64,000 nt of DNA. Origin: Cephalopachus bancanus (lineage: Eukaryota > Chordata > Mammalia > Primates > Tarsiidae). The DNA lies in the NCBI GenBank assembly GCA_027257055.1, contig JAPVLO010000044.1, positions 3,162,001-3,226,000 on the forward strand, in the 5' to 3' direction. The first letter of the stretch is position 1; each line of letters opens with the position of its first letter. The position numbers and the translations under genes are program-made. The notes under the pieces are model-generated. The model had not been told where the DNA came from. It made no database searches and was given only the letters and a program-made list of their open reading frames with translations. Positions 36,831-49,492 of this stretch are shown in pieces.

Positions 36831-36944
36831 CCTCTCCAGTGCTGCTCTGCACACCCGAGGGCCTGAGACCACTGAGACAAAGGGTAAATGCATGGAGAGT
36901 GTACAGGAAGGCCAACTCCCCCAGATACCCACAGCATTTCTGAG

Positions 36945-37038
36945 TGGGCATTATGGGTAAGTTTTATTTTTCTCTGTATACCCACCTGCATTTCAGATTT
37001 TTTCTTACAATCTGGAGGATTTTAAAAAGTAACAAAAG
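36945..37038 (+). mobile_element. Possible L1M 3' tip
   Basis: GTTTTATTTTTCTCTGTATA and TTTTCTTACAATCTGG resemble an L1M 3' end. The fragment directly precedes an AluJ. Confidence 0.4.
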
Positions 37039-37427
<389 letters not shown>

Positions 37428-37754
37428 TTATGGGGGCTGGGGGCGGGATCTATTTATCCAGGGATCTGGGAAGGTCTCTTGGATAGCAGAGGTCAGGCAG
37501 ACCTCCAACACGGAGGGGGGCATTTTAGGTGCTGAGGCCTGGAGGCAGGAGAATGTCTGCTGGAAAGGTGGGGGTGGGGGTGTGTGACTTGGAGCATTAG
37601 GACCTGGCAGGGTGCTGGGCTGGGTAGTGGCAGGGCCTTGACACAGTGAGGACCCGAGGGTTGTTCTGAAGGTGCCAAGGAAGACAGCAAGAGAGATATA
37701 GTTGGAGTGGCCACAGGGGCCGTCTCAGAACCAGAGCTGGGTGGCCTCCTGCCT

Positions 37755-37880
37755 TTCCCAGTTGGCAGCTGTGTGACTTCGGACACGTCCTTTGGCGCCT
37801 CAAGCCTTGGTTTCTCATGTGAAGTGGGATAGGATGCATGTGGAGTTGGATGAGCTAATGCCCAGAGAGCATGAGCACGG
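37755..37880 (+). mobile_element. MIR
   Basis: GGCAGCTGTGTGACTTCGG and CTCAAGCCTTGGTTTCTCAT. Confidence 0.65.
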
Positions 37881-38984
37881 TGGCTCGGGACCTGCCTTGC
37901 TGCTGGCCTGCTGTCTAACTGGGTCCTGGAGTGCTTGCTGGATGCCGTGAGCTCTGCTCTGAGCTCATCTGGTGGGCGACGAGGTGGGCGCTGTTAGTTC
38001 CCCCATGTCACAGATGCGTACACTGAGTCAGGCACTTGGACTAAAGTCCAGGCCTGCTGGGCTTTACACCAGACCCTTTTCACCACCCTGCCCTGCCTCT
38101 TGGGAGATTTGGGGGTGAGGCACCTGCCCTGAGGGGTTGTGCCTTTCCAGGGCATCTGTGGTTTCCCAGGAACGTTTCTTCAAGGGCTTTCCCAGTGAAT
38201 AATAGCTACAGGGTTAGGGGGAACTTCTTGGAGGAGGTGCTAGGCCTGGGAGGGGGCTGGGCTTCTCCTGGCAAGAGCCAAGAACCTGGCATGGCAGGTG
38301 AGTTGGAGCAATGCGGGGGGGTGTCCCTGGGCTGCAGTAGCTGGAGGAGCAGCCACGGGCATCATTTATTCAGGTCTTTTGGTGCCTACTTGGCCTGAGT
38401 ACTGTCCCCGCTTTGGCAGGACCGGGCTGGGCTCCAGATTGACTTCCCTGTCCTGGGGTGTCCTGGGCATCCAGGTGCACATTCTGCACTGGGGCCCTGG
38501 GGAGAGTGGAGATGGCGGCTGTCGCCCTCACCATCATCAGAGGAGGTGTCGGCTGCAAGGGTCTTCTCAGGCCCAGCCTGTGCCCTCTGCATCCCTAAAC
38601 TGGAGTCTTTGGTCAGCATGACCAGCACAGCTGGGTCAGTGATCACAGCATGGAAGCCCGTGGCAGGCGCTGAGCCGGGCTGGACCCCTGCATGAACCCA
38701 GCAAACACATTGTTCCTTGGGCCTCGGCGGCCTCCTCTGTGACACACGCTGCTGTCCATCCCGACCCACACCCTTGGGAAGCAGATACGGTTCTTTTGGG
38801 GGGTGAACATATGCCAGGTGTGGTAAAGCTCCACGCGGATGCCCGGGTGCTGTCTGCAGGGACATTGGCTGGCGTAGACTCATGAGCTAAGACCACTGCC
38901 ATGCCCTCTCGCGGGCACCAGGCGCCATGCTCTGCCTCCTACAACTTGATTTCATCCCTCCTCACAGCACCTCCGAGGGGTTGA

Positions 38985-39125
38985 TACCTGTACTACACCA
39001 TTGGACCTGTGGGAAAACTGAGGCACAGAGAGGGAAACCGCTTGCCCTGTTCTCAAAGTTAGTGTTGGAGCGGGCCTCAAAGTCTGGGTTCTGAGTTCAG
39101 ACCCTGTGCTCTCAGCTGTCAGTGT
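38985..39125 (-). mobile_element. MIR
   Basis: GGGAAAACTGAGGCACAGAG and GTCTGGGTTCTGAGTTCAGA. Confidence 0.75.
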
Positions 39126-41677
39126 CCTCACGGAGACCTCACAGGCCAAACACACTGGATAAGCATCCTTGCAGGGGTGGGAGCAAGAGTGGAAACTGAG
39201 GCATGCTGGGCCGGAGAGCTGGATGTGGAGCAGGGCCAGGGCTGCGCTCTGTGCTGTAGAAACCCTGCTCTGGCCATCCTTCTTGGGGTGAGGTATCTGA
39301 GAGCTCTGGGGCAGCACTGCCACTTCCGAACTGCCTCAGGTCCAGGACTTCCCCAGCCCACGTGGGCCTGGGCCTCGGGTCTCTTCCTGAGCTCGTTTTC
39401 CCAGGGGTGGACAGAGCCTTCGGTGTGCACATCCCAGGCTGGGTGGGGGTGAGGGGTGCTGTGAGCTTTGACACGGTGGTGGAGGCCCAATCTTCGAGGG
39501 CAGGAGCTGGGGTGGAGGAGGGTTGGCGGCAGGCTGGGGTCCGGAAGCTCCCCTGTTACTTGCTGTGTGCCCCAGGCCTCTGTCCTCATCCCCAGCCTCA
39601 GGAGCATGCTTCTAATGCCCAGGCTTGGTAGAGTTCCCTGGAAGGAGGCAGCGAGCAGGAATGTGTTTCTTCTGTGTGAACCCACCCAGAGGCCCGCCTC
39701 CAAGTGCCATGAGGCAGCTTGCAGGTGACCCCGGAGACTCTGGGGTCGTGGGCTTTTCTGTGCAGTCCTTCTCTAGCCTTCTTGGCGTTCTGGGGCCAGC
39801 AGGACCTGGTGTGAGTGCTGGTTTCACCACCCACCAGCTGTACCACCTTGTCACCTGGAGCCTCTCTGAGGCCTCTGTCTGGCAGTGAGTGCTGGGGCTG
39901 TCTACCCTGCTGCACGCTGGGCGGCCTTTCCGAGGGCCCCAGGGCCAGCCCCTGCCAGCAGTGGACCAGATGTGTGTTTCACTGGTGTGGGAGTGTGTCT
40001 GTGTGGGTGTCCTCGCATGATGTGTGGGCTGCTATGTTTTGATCGAAGGGAGCCAAACGGATTTTCCTGGCCCATCTCTCCACCATCCGAACAGAAAGTT
40101 AAATAAACACAGCCAAGTATTATCACAGGACGTGAGGAAAATGAACTCGGTCCCCACGGGCGGCCCACATCTGGCAAGTGCTGGGCCCTGCAGGGCTGAC
40201 GGATGAGGCGGATGTGGCTGGGATAAGAGGGTCTTGGTGTGCCCCCTGCCCAGGAACATGCCTCCCAGGGCGTCCTCCCAGTACATGGCCACTCGGGACG
40301 GGGCCTTGTGCCAGCTGTGGGGCCCGTGGGGGCTGCAGGCGTCCCGCCTTCAGCTGCCTCCCCTCCTGTTGCTAGCTGCTTCCCCTCCCCTTGCTGAGGC
40401 CTTGCCTTTTGGCTGGGCTCCCCAGAGCCTTCCCGAGGCCCTGTCTCCCTGGCCCAGACTGGTACTTGTCCAGGAAGCACAGCTCGTGGCCCAGTCCCGG
40501 GGCCTGGTGGGAAGGTGTCAGGTTCAGGTGCACTTGGGAAACACTGTTCTTAGTGTGATTTCCCACTCGTCTGCTGAAGGCCACGGTGGGTGGACAAGCC
40601 ACGTGCTGGGAGGGGTGCTTTGCTTCTTGCTGGTGTGTGTAGTTGGTATGTCCCCACCCCTTCCCTCGCTCTCCCCCACCTCCCTGGTCCTCTGCCCAGC
40701 TCTACCCTTGCCATGTGACACGCAGCCTCTTTGGACCTGAATGGGCTGGGTGTATTCCCGGAGGACCACACGGACAGCTGACAGGCATTTTGTTGGGAGG
40801 AAGTGAAGAGGGTGCCTTCCCTCCCCATCATTCTTCAGAGGCACCCAGGCCTACATGTCCCAAAATGGGACCTTCCCCTGGAGCCTGTGGTGATTCGGGT
40901 GGTTGATAGGCAAATGGTTTTTTTTTCCCCCTCTTCATACCTATATATATATTCCTTTGTCTATTAGGAAAATGTTGCCTTCTATGTTTATTCTAATATC
41001 TATTATAAAATTATTGCGAGCACACCAAATGTGTGATTTCATGAGTAGTGCTGCCTAGAGAGAGGCTAGAAGAGAAGGAATTTAAGTAAAAAAGGGAGTT
41101 CATGGAAAAAATGCATTCCGTTTTTCTTAGTGTGGGGGTTGTGTGCTCCTGGCCGAAGTCTGGGGATGCCATCATCTGGGAAGGTCCCTGCCAGCTCCAG
41201 GGCCAGGACAGCAGAGAGATCCACTGCTCAGGGGTATGGGCTCAGGTAGATCCCTCCCTGCCTGGCTGCCACTGTGCACAGTGAAGGGTAGCACTGTGAA
41301 GGTTCGCGGACCATCTCGGAACACCAGGTGGGTTCGTCTGGGAGGGCCTGCCTTGGTAGAACCAGTTGCCAGGTAGAGATGCTTGGCCCCCAAAGGCCTT
41401 TCCCATGGGCATCCTACCCGTGGTAGATGGGCACTGGGGCCGAGTGTAGGGCATTCTGTGCCAGTGAAACGCCCCTCACTCCCAAGTCAGACTCGTTACA
41501 AGTACTGGCTCCTTAGTCCATAAAGTATGAGTGCCCCTGCCCTGGGACAGATACCTGTGCTCAATGGCAGAATACTTGGGCTTGGGCTTTTAATATGGAG
41601 AAGAGAGTGGAGGGGACATGCATGTAGGTGACACTGCTGTACTCTCACCTGGGCTTGCTTGATGCTGTGTGATTTTT

Positions 41678-41957
41678 TTTTTTGAGTTGGAGTCTCACTC
41701 TGTCGCCCAGACTGGAGTGCAGTGGCCGCTCCCAGCCACTGCAGCCTCAATCTGCTGGGCTCCGGCGATCCTTCCACCTCAGCCTTCTAAGTAGCTGGAA
41801 CTACAGGCGTGCGCTACCACGCCCGGCTAATTTTTTGATTTATTGTAGAGATGAGGTCTCACCTGCCCAGGCGGGTCTCGAACCCGTGGGCTCAGGCAAT
41901 CCACTCACCTTAGCCTTCCAAAGGCGTGGGATTACAGGCTGAGCCACCAAGCCTGCC
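41678..41957 (-). mobile_element. Lineage-specific Alu, younger type, 13-base TSD
   Basis: Perfect CTGTGTGATTTTT at 41665-41677 and 41958-41970 brackets the element. The body has the younger right-arm bases (complement CCAGTCTGG) and a shortened left arm lacking CAAGTTG. Confidence 0.95.
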
Positions 41958-41999
41958 CTGTGTGATTTTTAACACACAAAAAAGTATGGAGGAGAAGAG

Positions 42000-42190
42000 C
42001 AGTATGTTCAGAGAGAGAGGGCGGGAGACCGAGAGGCAGAGGGATAGGGAGAAAGGGGGGGGGAGAGGGAGGGGGAGAGGGAGGGAAAGGGTAGGAGAGA
42101 GTGGAAAAGAGAAAGATGGAGAGAAAGAATAAAAAAGAGGGAGAGAAAGAGAAAGACAGAGGGAGAGGGAGAAAGGGAGCGAGAGATCTG
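42000..42190 (+). repeat. Polypurine (GGGAGA)n tract
   Basis: About 190 bases almost wholly of A and G on the + strand, with GAGA, GGGAGA and GAAAGA units and few pyrimidines. It begins shortly after an Alu and is followed by a short (CA)n run at 42220-42230. Confidence 0.9.
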
Positions 42191-43664
42191 TGTCTACGTG
42201 TCCAAAACCAGATGAAAACACACACACACAAATCAGTTTTCAATAAGAGACTCAGTTTCCTCAGCGCGTGTTTAAAATAAACCACATGTATAACAAGGAA
42301 CTGACATTTATTTACAGTATGTTAGCACAGAGGATAAGTTGTTAAGGGGCTGTAAAAAAATATTAGTTTCTACTTTATGGTGCTTTTCTTCAAACGAAAG
42401 TGGAAAGTAGGGAAGAGAGCAGGGCATGGGTCTCCCCCCTTTTCCTTTCCACCCGAAACAGCAAGCAGATCCGGACAGATGTGGGTCTCTGCTCCTCAAG
42501 TGGGGCTGGGACCCCGGGCCAACGTGCTCACCCTCGGGTTCCTAACAGTCCACTGCTTCCATCCTCGACTGCCATGTGACCTCTGTGCAGGGCTGGGGCG
42601 CCCTCCGCCGTGCCACCTTCCATCAGAGTTGGGCGGCTGGTGGGTGAGAGCCCAGAGTTGCCACCGGAGCAGGAGCGGAGCCGGGCCCCGTTGTAAATCC
42701 ACGTTCATGTGCTGCCCGATCCTGGTTAACGAGTCTGTGCAAAGATGACCGTATGGAATGAAGTACATATTTGAACGAGAGACGAGATGAAACAGGAGCA
42801 TGACCTGGGAGGCCCGGGGCCCTCCCTGATAAGGCTCAGACAGGCTGCTCCCCAGAAAGGGAGACATCTCCACCCTGCATAGTGGAGTTGGGGTCGCACG
42901 GAAACCATAATCCTGTTGGGTGTTGTCTGAACTCTTGACCTCTCCTGTTTCACTTTGTTTTCAAAATGAATGGGAATCTCATCACCCCTGTTTTATAGAC
43001 TGGAAAGAAAGACTGGAGAGTCCATAGCCCAGGGCCACAGCAAGTAGGAGGCGGGGTTTGTGGCTCAGTGGCACACCCACTACAGTTCATAGATTCCTTT
43101 ACAGAATGTTCTGTGGGGGCTTGGGAAAGAGGCATCCCTCCACCCCAACCCTCTGGTGGAGGGAGGGTTCCCCCAGGAAGGTGGGCAGCCTGGGGAGCAC
43201 TCTGCACAGACCCAGGGAGGTGAGTTGGGTGGTGCTACATGAGCCAGAGCTTATGCAGATGTGGCTTCACACCTGGGTCTGCCCACCCAGGACCTGTATG
43301 ATTTGACCTTGCTTAAAAATTCCCGTGGGGGCAACCTCTTCCAGTCCCCTCCCACTGTGGGAGCTTTTCTGTCCTCTTAATAAATCCTGCTTTCTTAAAA
43401 AAAAATTCCCATGGGCCTGGTCTCCCCATCTGCAAGGGGCTGTCTCTTCTGTAGGGCCGTCGGGGCGGGGGGGTAACGTGTGTGCTGAAGAGACCCTAAT
43501 GCTTGTGACAGGGTCCTGGTGTGTGCTTGCTGGGCCCAGTGGGGGAGGAGGAGGTCATGCAGAGGTGTTCCCTAGGGGCCAAGAGTGTCAGGGGCAACAT
43601 GTCATGCTGTGGGCTGTGGTCTCCCTTTGCCAGGGGGAACCTTGGGCCCTGAACTGTGCGCTTT
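42191..43664. other. Unique intronic DNA
   Basis: Only a MIR fragment is recognised. Confidence 0.6.
42955..43065 (-). mobile_element. MIR fragment
   Basis: CACCCCTGTTTTATAGACTG and AGCCCAGGGCCACAGCAAGT. Confidence 0.7.
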
Positions 43665-43785
43665 CTACATGCCGTCTCATTTCCTCATCAGAGTGACCCT
43701 ACTGGGTTGCTATGCATAGAGAGGTTACCTAATTTGCTTTGGACACACAGTAAACCATGGCGGATTGGGATTTGAGCCTAAGGTG
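43665..43785 (-). mobile_element. MIR
   Basis: ATGCCGTCTCATTTCCTCAT, GGACACACAGTAAACCATGG and GATTGGGATTTGAGCC. Confidence 0.7.
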
Positions 43786-43811
43786 TCTTTCTTCAACTAC
43801 ACCTTGCTCTT

Positions 43812-44078
43812 TATTATTTTGAGCCGGGAGTCTCACTCTGTTGCCCAGGGTGGAGTGCAGGGGCATGATCATGGCTCATCATGGCCTTGACCTTCTGGGC
43901 TCAGGTTATCCTTCTGCCTCAGCCTTCCAAGTAACTGGGACTACAGGAGTTTCGATTTTTTGTAGAGACAGGGTCTCACTATGTTGTCCAGGCTGGACTT
44001 AGACTCCTGGGCTCAAGCAGTCCTCCTGCCTGGCCTCTCACAGTGCTGGGATTACGGTGTGAGACACTGCACCTGGCT
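43812..44078 (-). mobile_element. AluJ, internally shortened
   Basis: Both arms are recognisable (GTGCAGGGGCATGATCATGG, then GAGACAGGGTCTCACTATG), but part of the second arm around the CGCCACC region near 43950 is missing. Confidence 0.8.
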
Positions 44079-44527
44079 GGCTACCTCTTGCTACAGATGA
44101 ATGCTGACTTCAGTTCATGGCCTGGTCCTCAGGGAGAGCTCCTTGGAGGAGGTAAGCTTGAGCTCCAGCAGAGTTTCTGACCAGGAGGGTAGGTGGCCCT
44201 GTATGTAGCTGGTGGTCAGGCCAACCCAGAGAGCTTGGACAAGAAGCTGGAAGCCCTATGACCTGTGTCCGGGTTCCCCGTAGGAAGAATCTGAGGTAGT
44301 GCTAGGCTGGGCTAGGTGGAGCTACCACCACACATTTCCCTGGTATGTTTCTTTGCTTAGCTAAATTCCATTTGATTAGATTTTTCTAAACTCTGCCTTT
44401 GAGCAGGAAACTTTTTGTTTATGTTAACAAAGAGACCCAAAGACCTTAAAGATGATTATCCCCAATTGTCATTCTTCTTAAAATGGGATTTGCATGCTAA
44501 TATAAAAGGAAATCAGATTTTTCTTTT

Positions 44528-44818
44528 CTTTTTTTTTTTGAGTTGGAGTCTCACTCTGTCACCCAGACTGGAGTGCAGTGGCCGCTCCCGGCCACCGCAG
44601 CCTCGACCTGCTGGGCTCCGGCGATCCTTCCGCCTCAGCCTTCCGAGTAACCGGAATTACAGGCGCGCGCTACCACGCCTGGCTGATTTTTTTTTTTGAT
44701 TTATTGTAGAGATGAGGTCTCGCTGCCCAGGCGGGTCTCGAACCCGCGGGCTTAGGCAGTCCACTCACCTCAGCCTCCCAAAGGCGCGGGATTACAGGCT
44801 GAGCCACCGAGCCCGGCT
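44528..44818 (-). mobile_element. Young Alu inserted in the tail of an older Alu
   Basis: Younger type with the perfect hairpin bases and high CpG. The target duplication AGATTTTTCTTTT is at 44515-44527 and 44819-44831, made of the host Alu's own duplication and T run. Confidence 0.95.
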
Positions 44819-44831
44819 AGATTTTTCTTTT

Positions 44832-45115
44832 TTTTTTTGAGTTGGAGTCTCACTCTGCTGCACAGGCTGGAGTGTGGTGGCACGCTCATGGCCATTGCAG
44901 TCTTGACCTGCTGGGCTTAGGTGTTCCTTCCACCTCAGCCTTCCAAGTAGCTGGAACTACAGATGCATGCCACTGTGGCTTATTTTTGTGATTTACTGTA
45001 GAGATGAGGTCTCACCAAGTTGCCCAGGCTGGTCTCGAAACCCCGGGCTCGGGCAATCCACTTGCCTCAGCCTCCCAAAGTGCTGGGATTACAGGCTGAG
45101 CCACTGCGCCCGGTT
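44832..45115 (-). mobile_element. Lineage-specific Alu, older type, host of the young copy
   Basis: The outer duplication GGAAATCAGATTTTT at 44508-44522 and 45116-45130 spans both Alus, so this copy landed first. It carries the older right-arm bases. Confidence 0.95.
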
Positions 45116-45399
45116 GGAAATCAGATTTTTAACTGTGGTTAAAGTAGAAACTCATCCTCGCTCTGAGCCGGTCTCCCTACCCTTGAGCTTTCTTGGGGCT
45201 CTGACTGTGGATGGAGGGTCCCTACCTCTGAGCTCAGAGCTGAGGGGTAGGTGGTCCTTGCTGTCCAGGGGCCTACCTCTCCCCGTCCCTAGTCCCCTGC
45301 CCCCTCCCACATGTACACACTCTCTGGCCTTACCACTTCTGCTTGCTTCTGTCTTGTTCTGAGTTTGGGATTCATTTAGCATCTTCCATTGCACTGTAG

Positions 45400-45441
45400 T
45401 TCGTTCATTCGTTCGTTCATTCATTCATTCATTCATTCACC
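45400..45441 (+). repeat. (TTCA/TTCG)n tetranucleotide tract
   Basis: GTTCGTTCATTCGTTCGTTC followed by six TTCA units. TTCG units are probably the ancestral or CpG-bearing variants. Confidence 0.85.
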
Positions 45442-45649
45442 CAGCCCCTATTTTCCAGCCCTTGAGGAGCACAGCAATGGGTAATGCTTGTCACCATCAA
45501 GTTCAGTCTAGTGGCCAAAGGTTAGAACCAAACTTCCTCTTCTCATCTCATATGCCCGGTTCAGAGTTCTGGGCAGCCTGAAGGTGCTTGTTAAAGAAGG
45601 GAATGGCCAGTGCATGTTGACGTCAGATCCCAGACACCTACAGATGGGC

Positions 45650-46095
45650 ACACTCTTTGCCCTAGCGATCCTGCTGGGAATGAATCCTGAGAAAAATCCC
45701 TGGACAGCCGTGGCCATGTATGATGTATGTGGAGGCGGGTTCAACTAGATTCTCTGGCAAGTGGATAACAACCAGAAGTGGCCCAGCCATCCACAACAGG
45801 GACTGGTTATTTGGAGCCTCCTCTGACGTCATGAGTGGCCATAGTGTTGATCTCTGTTTTTGATGTGAAAGGATGTTCACTCTGTGTCGCTGAGTTAGAA
45901 CAGCAGGTTCCAGCGTGGTACATGTCTTCCATCATGTGAACCCTTACAACCTTAGGAAAGTCGTAAAATGTGTTTATATGGGAGAAAGCTGTGCTTTCAG
46001 TTTTCTAATTTTACCTCACATATAGTTCCCAGTTTTCCACATGGTACATGGGTTACTTTTGCAGAAACTTTTATGAAAAGGACAAGATGCTTATT
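45650..46095 (+). mobile_element. L1M 3' region, sense
   Basis: CTCTTTGCCCTAGCGATCC, GGACTGGTTATTTGGAGCC and TGTGAAAGGATGTTCAC follow the order of the L1M ORF2 end and 3' UTR. It ends near ACTTTTATGAAAAG. Confidence 0.65.
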
Positions 46096-46434
46096 CTAGG
46101 AAACAGTAAGAACAGGGCAACTGGGTGGATTCCGTGCTTTGGACATGCTTGGAACTTGGGGACGAAACCTGGCCAGGCAGGTTGGGTGGGTGGGGAGAGC
46201 TGGGATTGTAGTGAGAGGTGGGCTCCCTGTAGCTTCCCGGTGGGCTCTGTACCCACTCCTCCCCCGCAGCACTGGTCCCTTGTGCTATGGTATTGCCAAC
46301 TGGTCACATCTCTTCCCAGCTTTCCGTTTAGTGGCGTCCTGTGGTGGCTTGACCCTGGCCACGAGCGTCATATTCAGAGGAAGGAATTGTCTGTGAGGAC
46401 CCCAGGGCCTAGAAGCTAGGACACCTGGGTTTCA

Positions 46435-46545
46435 GGTCTGCCTTTGTCACCTCGTCTGGACCCCCGAGTGAGCTATTTCTCTTCTCTGGGACTCTGTTTC
46501 CTCTTCTGTGAGATGGGTCAGTAAAGTCCTGGTTTTCAGGCAGCA
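46435..46545 (+). mobile_element. MIR fragment
   Basis: GGGACTCTGTTTCCTCTTCT and GTGAGATGGGTCAGTAAAG. Confidence 0.7.
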
Positions 46546-47377
46546 GCTGAGGAAACATCTATGAAAGCCTGTAACATCAGATGACTCTGGTGAAGGGTGG
46601 CAGGGAAAGGTGTGAGGGACCCTGGACATGGTGGTGGCGCCTGTCTCTTCACACTCTCCCAGTCCCTGGGGGCTGCCGACTTACCCAGGCTTGGCTCCTC
46701 TTCTGACAGAGCTGCCAGGGACTCTCAAAACAAAAGGAGAAAAAGGCGTGGTTCCAGTTCGCTCGGTGCCTGCCTCTGCGACGCTGCCTTCACTTCTCTC
46801 AGTTCCTGATCCACTTTCTCTGACTTCGACACATTGGGTAGCCTTCCCATGTTCAGGTTCCTTTTCCTTTGCTGCCCCACGGCTGGGCTGGGCCGGCACA
46901 GAACGAGGGTGAGTAGCCTGTGTTCCTGGTGCCCCTCCTTCTTTTCCTTTGCCTGGGAGTTGCAGCCCTGCTTGGCAACATCCACACTGGCCTTGGGGGG
47001 CCAGGGCTTTGAGGTCAATGCTGGGCTCCCCGGGCACCATTTCCCCACTAGAAGAGTGTGGATTTTAAGGCTCCCTGAGAGGAGGCTGTGAGGAGGAAGT
47101 GGGAGCCAGCAGGTGGGATGCCCTGTGCCATGTGGGGTCCCACGCAGGCCCAGTGAAGGCTGGCTTTTCCTGCTCCTCGCGTGTGTGTGCAGAGGGTGTG
47201 ATGTGTGTGTGCTGTGCCCAGTGCTGCAAGGAAAGGAAGTTCTGTGGACCAGGACAGAGAAGTTTGTAGATTCTGACCTACTTTGTTGAGAATTGAAACT
47301 GCATCTGTGCCTAACTAGAAAACATATCCTCACTACTTGGCAATACTTTTTATACTTTAATTTAAATATTTTATTTT
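46546..47377. other. Unique intronic DNA
   Basis: The 202-codon antisense frame at 46725-47333 has no family motif. Confidence 0.6.
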
Positions 47378-47663
47378 GGCCGGGCTCGGTGGCTCAGCCT
47401 GTAACCCAGCACTTTGGGAGGCTGAGGTGAGTGGATTGCCTGAGCCCGCAGGTTTGAGACCCGCCTGGACAACTTGACGAGACCTCATCTCTACAATAAA
47501 TAAAAAATTAGCTGGACATGATAGCGCATGCCTGTAGTCCAGCTACTTGGAAGGCTGAGGCAGAAGGATCGCCGGAGCCCAGCAGGTTGAGGCTACAGTG
47601 GTAGGGAGCGGCCACTGCACTCCAGTCTGAGTGACAGAGTGAGACTCCAACTCAAAAAAAAAA
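47378..47663 (+). mobile_element. Lineage-specific Alu, younger type
   Basis: GGCCGGGCTCGGTGGCTC at the start and CCAGTCTGAG near the end. It sits tail-to-tail with the next Alu, forming an inverted repeat. Confidence 0.95.
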
Positions 47664-47670
47664 TTTATTT

Positions 47671-47943
47671 TATTTTTTGAGTTGGCATCTCACTTTGTCA
47701 CCTAGGCTGGAGTGCAGTGGCATGATCATGGTTTACCTCAGTCTTGACTTCCTGGGCTTAGATGATCCTTCTGCCTCAGCCTTCTGGGACTACAGGTGTA
47801 TACCACTGCACCTGGCTAATTTTTTTATTTTTTGTATTCTTGCTATGTTGCTTAGGTTGGTCTCAAAATCTTGGACTCAAGCAATCCTCCTGCCTCGGCC
47901 TTCCAAAGTGCTGGGATGACAGGCATGAGCCACCTTGCCTGGC
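47671..47943 (-). mobile_element. AluJ-like element, tail-to-tail with the previous Alu
   Basis: Reads as AluJ on the - strand (GTGGCATGATCATGGTTTAC) with a small deletion in the second arm. Its T run directly follows the A tail of the upstream Alu. Confidence 0.85.
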
Positions 47944-48103
47944 TTTCCGTTGGCAATGTCTGTGGTGGTTGAGGGCCAGGGAGCTGGGGAGGTGCAGCAC
48001 ATGCGTCCTGGCTCAGGCCTAGCAAAAACGCCTTTCTCTAGTTTTTCAAGAAAACTTCCAGTGTCCCATAGTCATTGTTCTATTTTGTTATTTATTTTTT
48101 AAA

Positions 48104-48386
48104 TTTTTTGAGTTGGAGTCTCACTCTGTTGCCCAGCCTGGAGTGCAGTGGCAGCTCACGGCTATCATAGCCTTGACCTGCTGGACTTGGGTGATCCTTC
48201 CGCCTCAGCCTTCCGAGTAGCTGGAATTACAGGTACGTGCACACCCGGCTAATTTTTTGATTTATTATAGAGATGAGGTCTCGCCAAGTTGCCCAGGCTG
48301 GTCTCGAGCCTGTGAACTCAGGCAATCCTCTCACCTTGGCCTCCCAAAGTGCTGGGATTACAGGCTTAAGCCACTACACCTGGCCA
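48104..48386 (-). mobile_element. Lineage-specific Alu, older type
   Basis: GAGTTGGAGTCTCACTCTG start with older CCAGCCTGG bases and linker complement CTAATTTTTTGATTTATTA. Confidence 0.9.
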
Positions 48387-48864
48387 TTTTAAACATCATC
48401 CTCCTCCACCTTTTTTTGTCACGAGGGAAGAGTGGGGGACAGGAGTTGGTTTTTGCAGAGTTGTCCAGGATGGAGCTTCTGCCTAGACTCTGGCTCCGCC
48501 CTTCTGCATCTCCTAGTGCTTCCTCCGGGCTGTGTCCAGGGATTGTGGGGTGAGGATGGGGGTGGGGGTTGGCGGAAGATGAACTGGCACAGAAGCTGGG
48601 CCCTTGGTTGTGATCCCCTGATGGCCCACAATTGGGGAACTCGCCCCTGCCCTGTGGTGGGGGCAGGAGGGCAGTGACGCCTGGGATCTGTGGCTCTCGC
48701 AGGGCCTTCCGGTGGGTGGGGCTGAGGTGGTGAATCTCACTGGGAAACTTTATCTCACCATTCAAGACTCAGCCCTCCTGTCTTTCCAGGCAGAGTGAAA
48801 CCTCAGCAGCCAGCCAGGAGCCTGGGGGAGTGGGGAGCCTGAGTTCCCCGTAATGCGAGCTAGC

Positions 48865-48990
48865 ATTGATTGCATGTCTCCTGGAGCTAACTGCTTCAGG
48901 AATGTCATCTGGTTTCATCCTCTTGACACACCTGCGGGCGTGGTACTACGGCTGTCCCCATTTCATGGAGGAAACCGAAGGTCAGAGTGG
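48865..48990 (-). mobile_element. MIR
   Basis: TCATCCTCTTGACACACCTG and CCCCATTTCATGGAGGAAAC. Confidence 0.75.
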
Positions 48991-49420
48991 ATCACATATC
49001 TCCCCTTGAGTCCGGATGGCCCATGAGTGGTGCACCTGGGGATGTCAGGATGCTCCCTTGACCTCCACCTTGTAGAGCTTCCTTCCAGAGTTCCTCCTCT
49101 CCTCATCAGTGCAGCCTGGCTGGTGACTCCTGGAGGGTCTCTTCCTATAAGGATGGATTCACTTCTCTTTTGGAATCCTTGGACTGTTCCCAGATGTTTT
49201 TCTCCTCCCCCTGTTTCATACGCAGCAAGGCCCGGAGAGAAAGGGCAGTGATAGTGAGCGAGATGCTGGTGTCCAGCCCCTGTGCTGGGGAGAACCTGTA
49301 ACCAATCTCCACGAGAACTGCATCTCCATGGGGCAGGTTCTAAAATCACCGTGGAAGGGGAAGTCACGTGTTGCCAAAACTGCCTGAAAACTGTCACAAA
49401 AGTGCGGACTCAGAGACCGC

Positions 49421-49492
49421 TCACTGACGTGGAGACAAACTGCTTACCGACGTGGAGACTGACTGCTTATGGCCATGGAGACTGACCTCTCC
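49421..49492 (+). repeat. Three-copy tandem repeat, about 23-base unit
   Basis: Units GACGTGGAGACAAACTGCTTA, GACGTGGAGACTGACTGCTTA and CCATGGAGACTGACC follow each other with 2-4 spacer bases. Confidence 0.8.
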
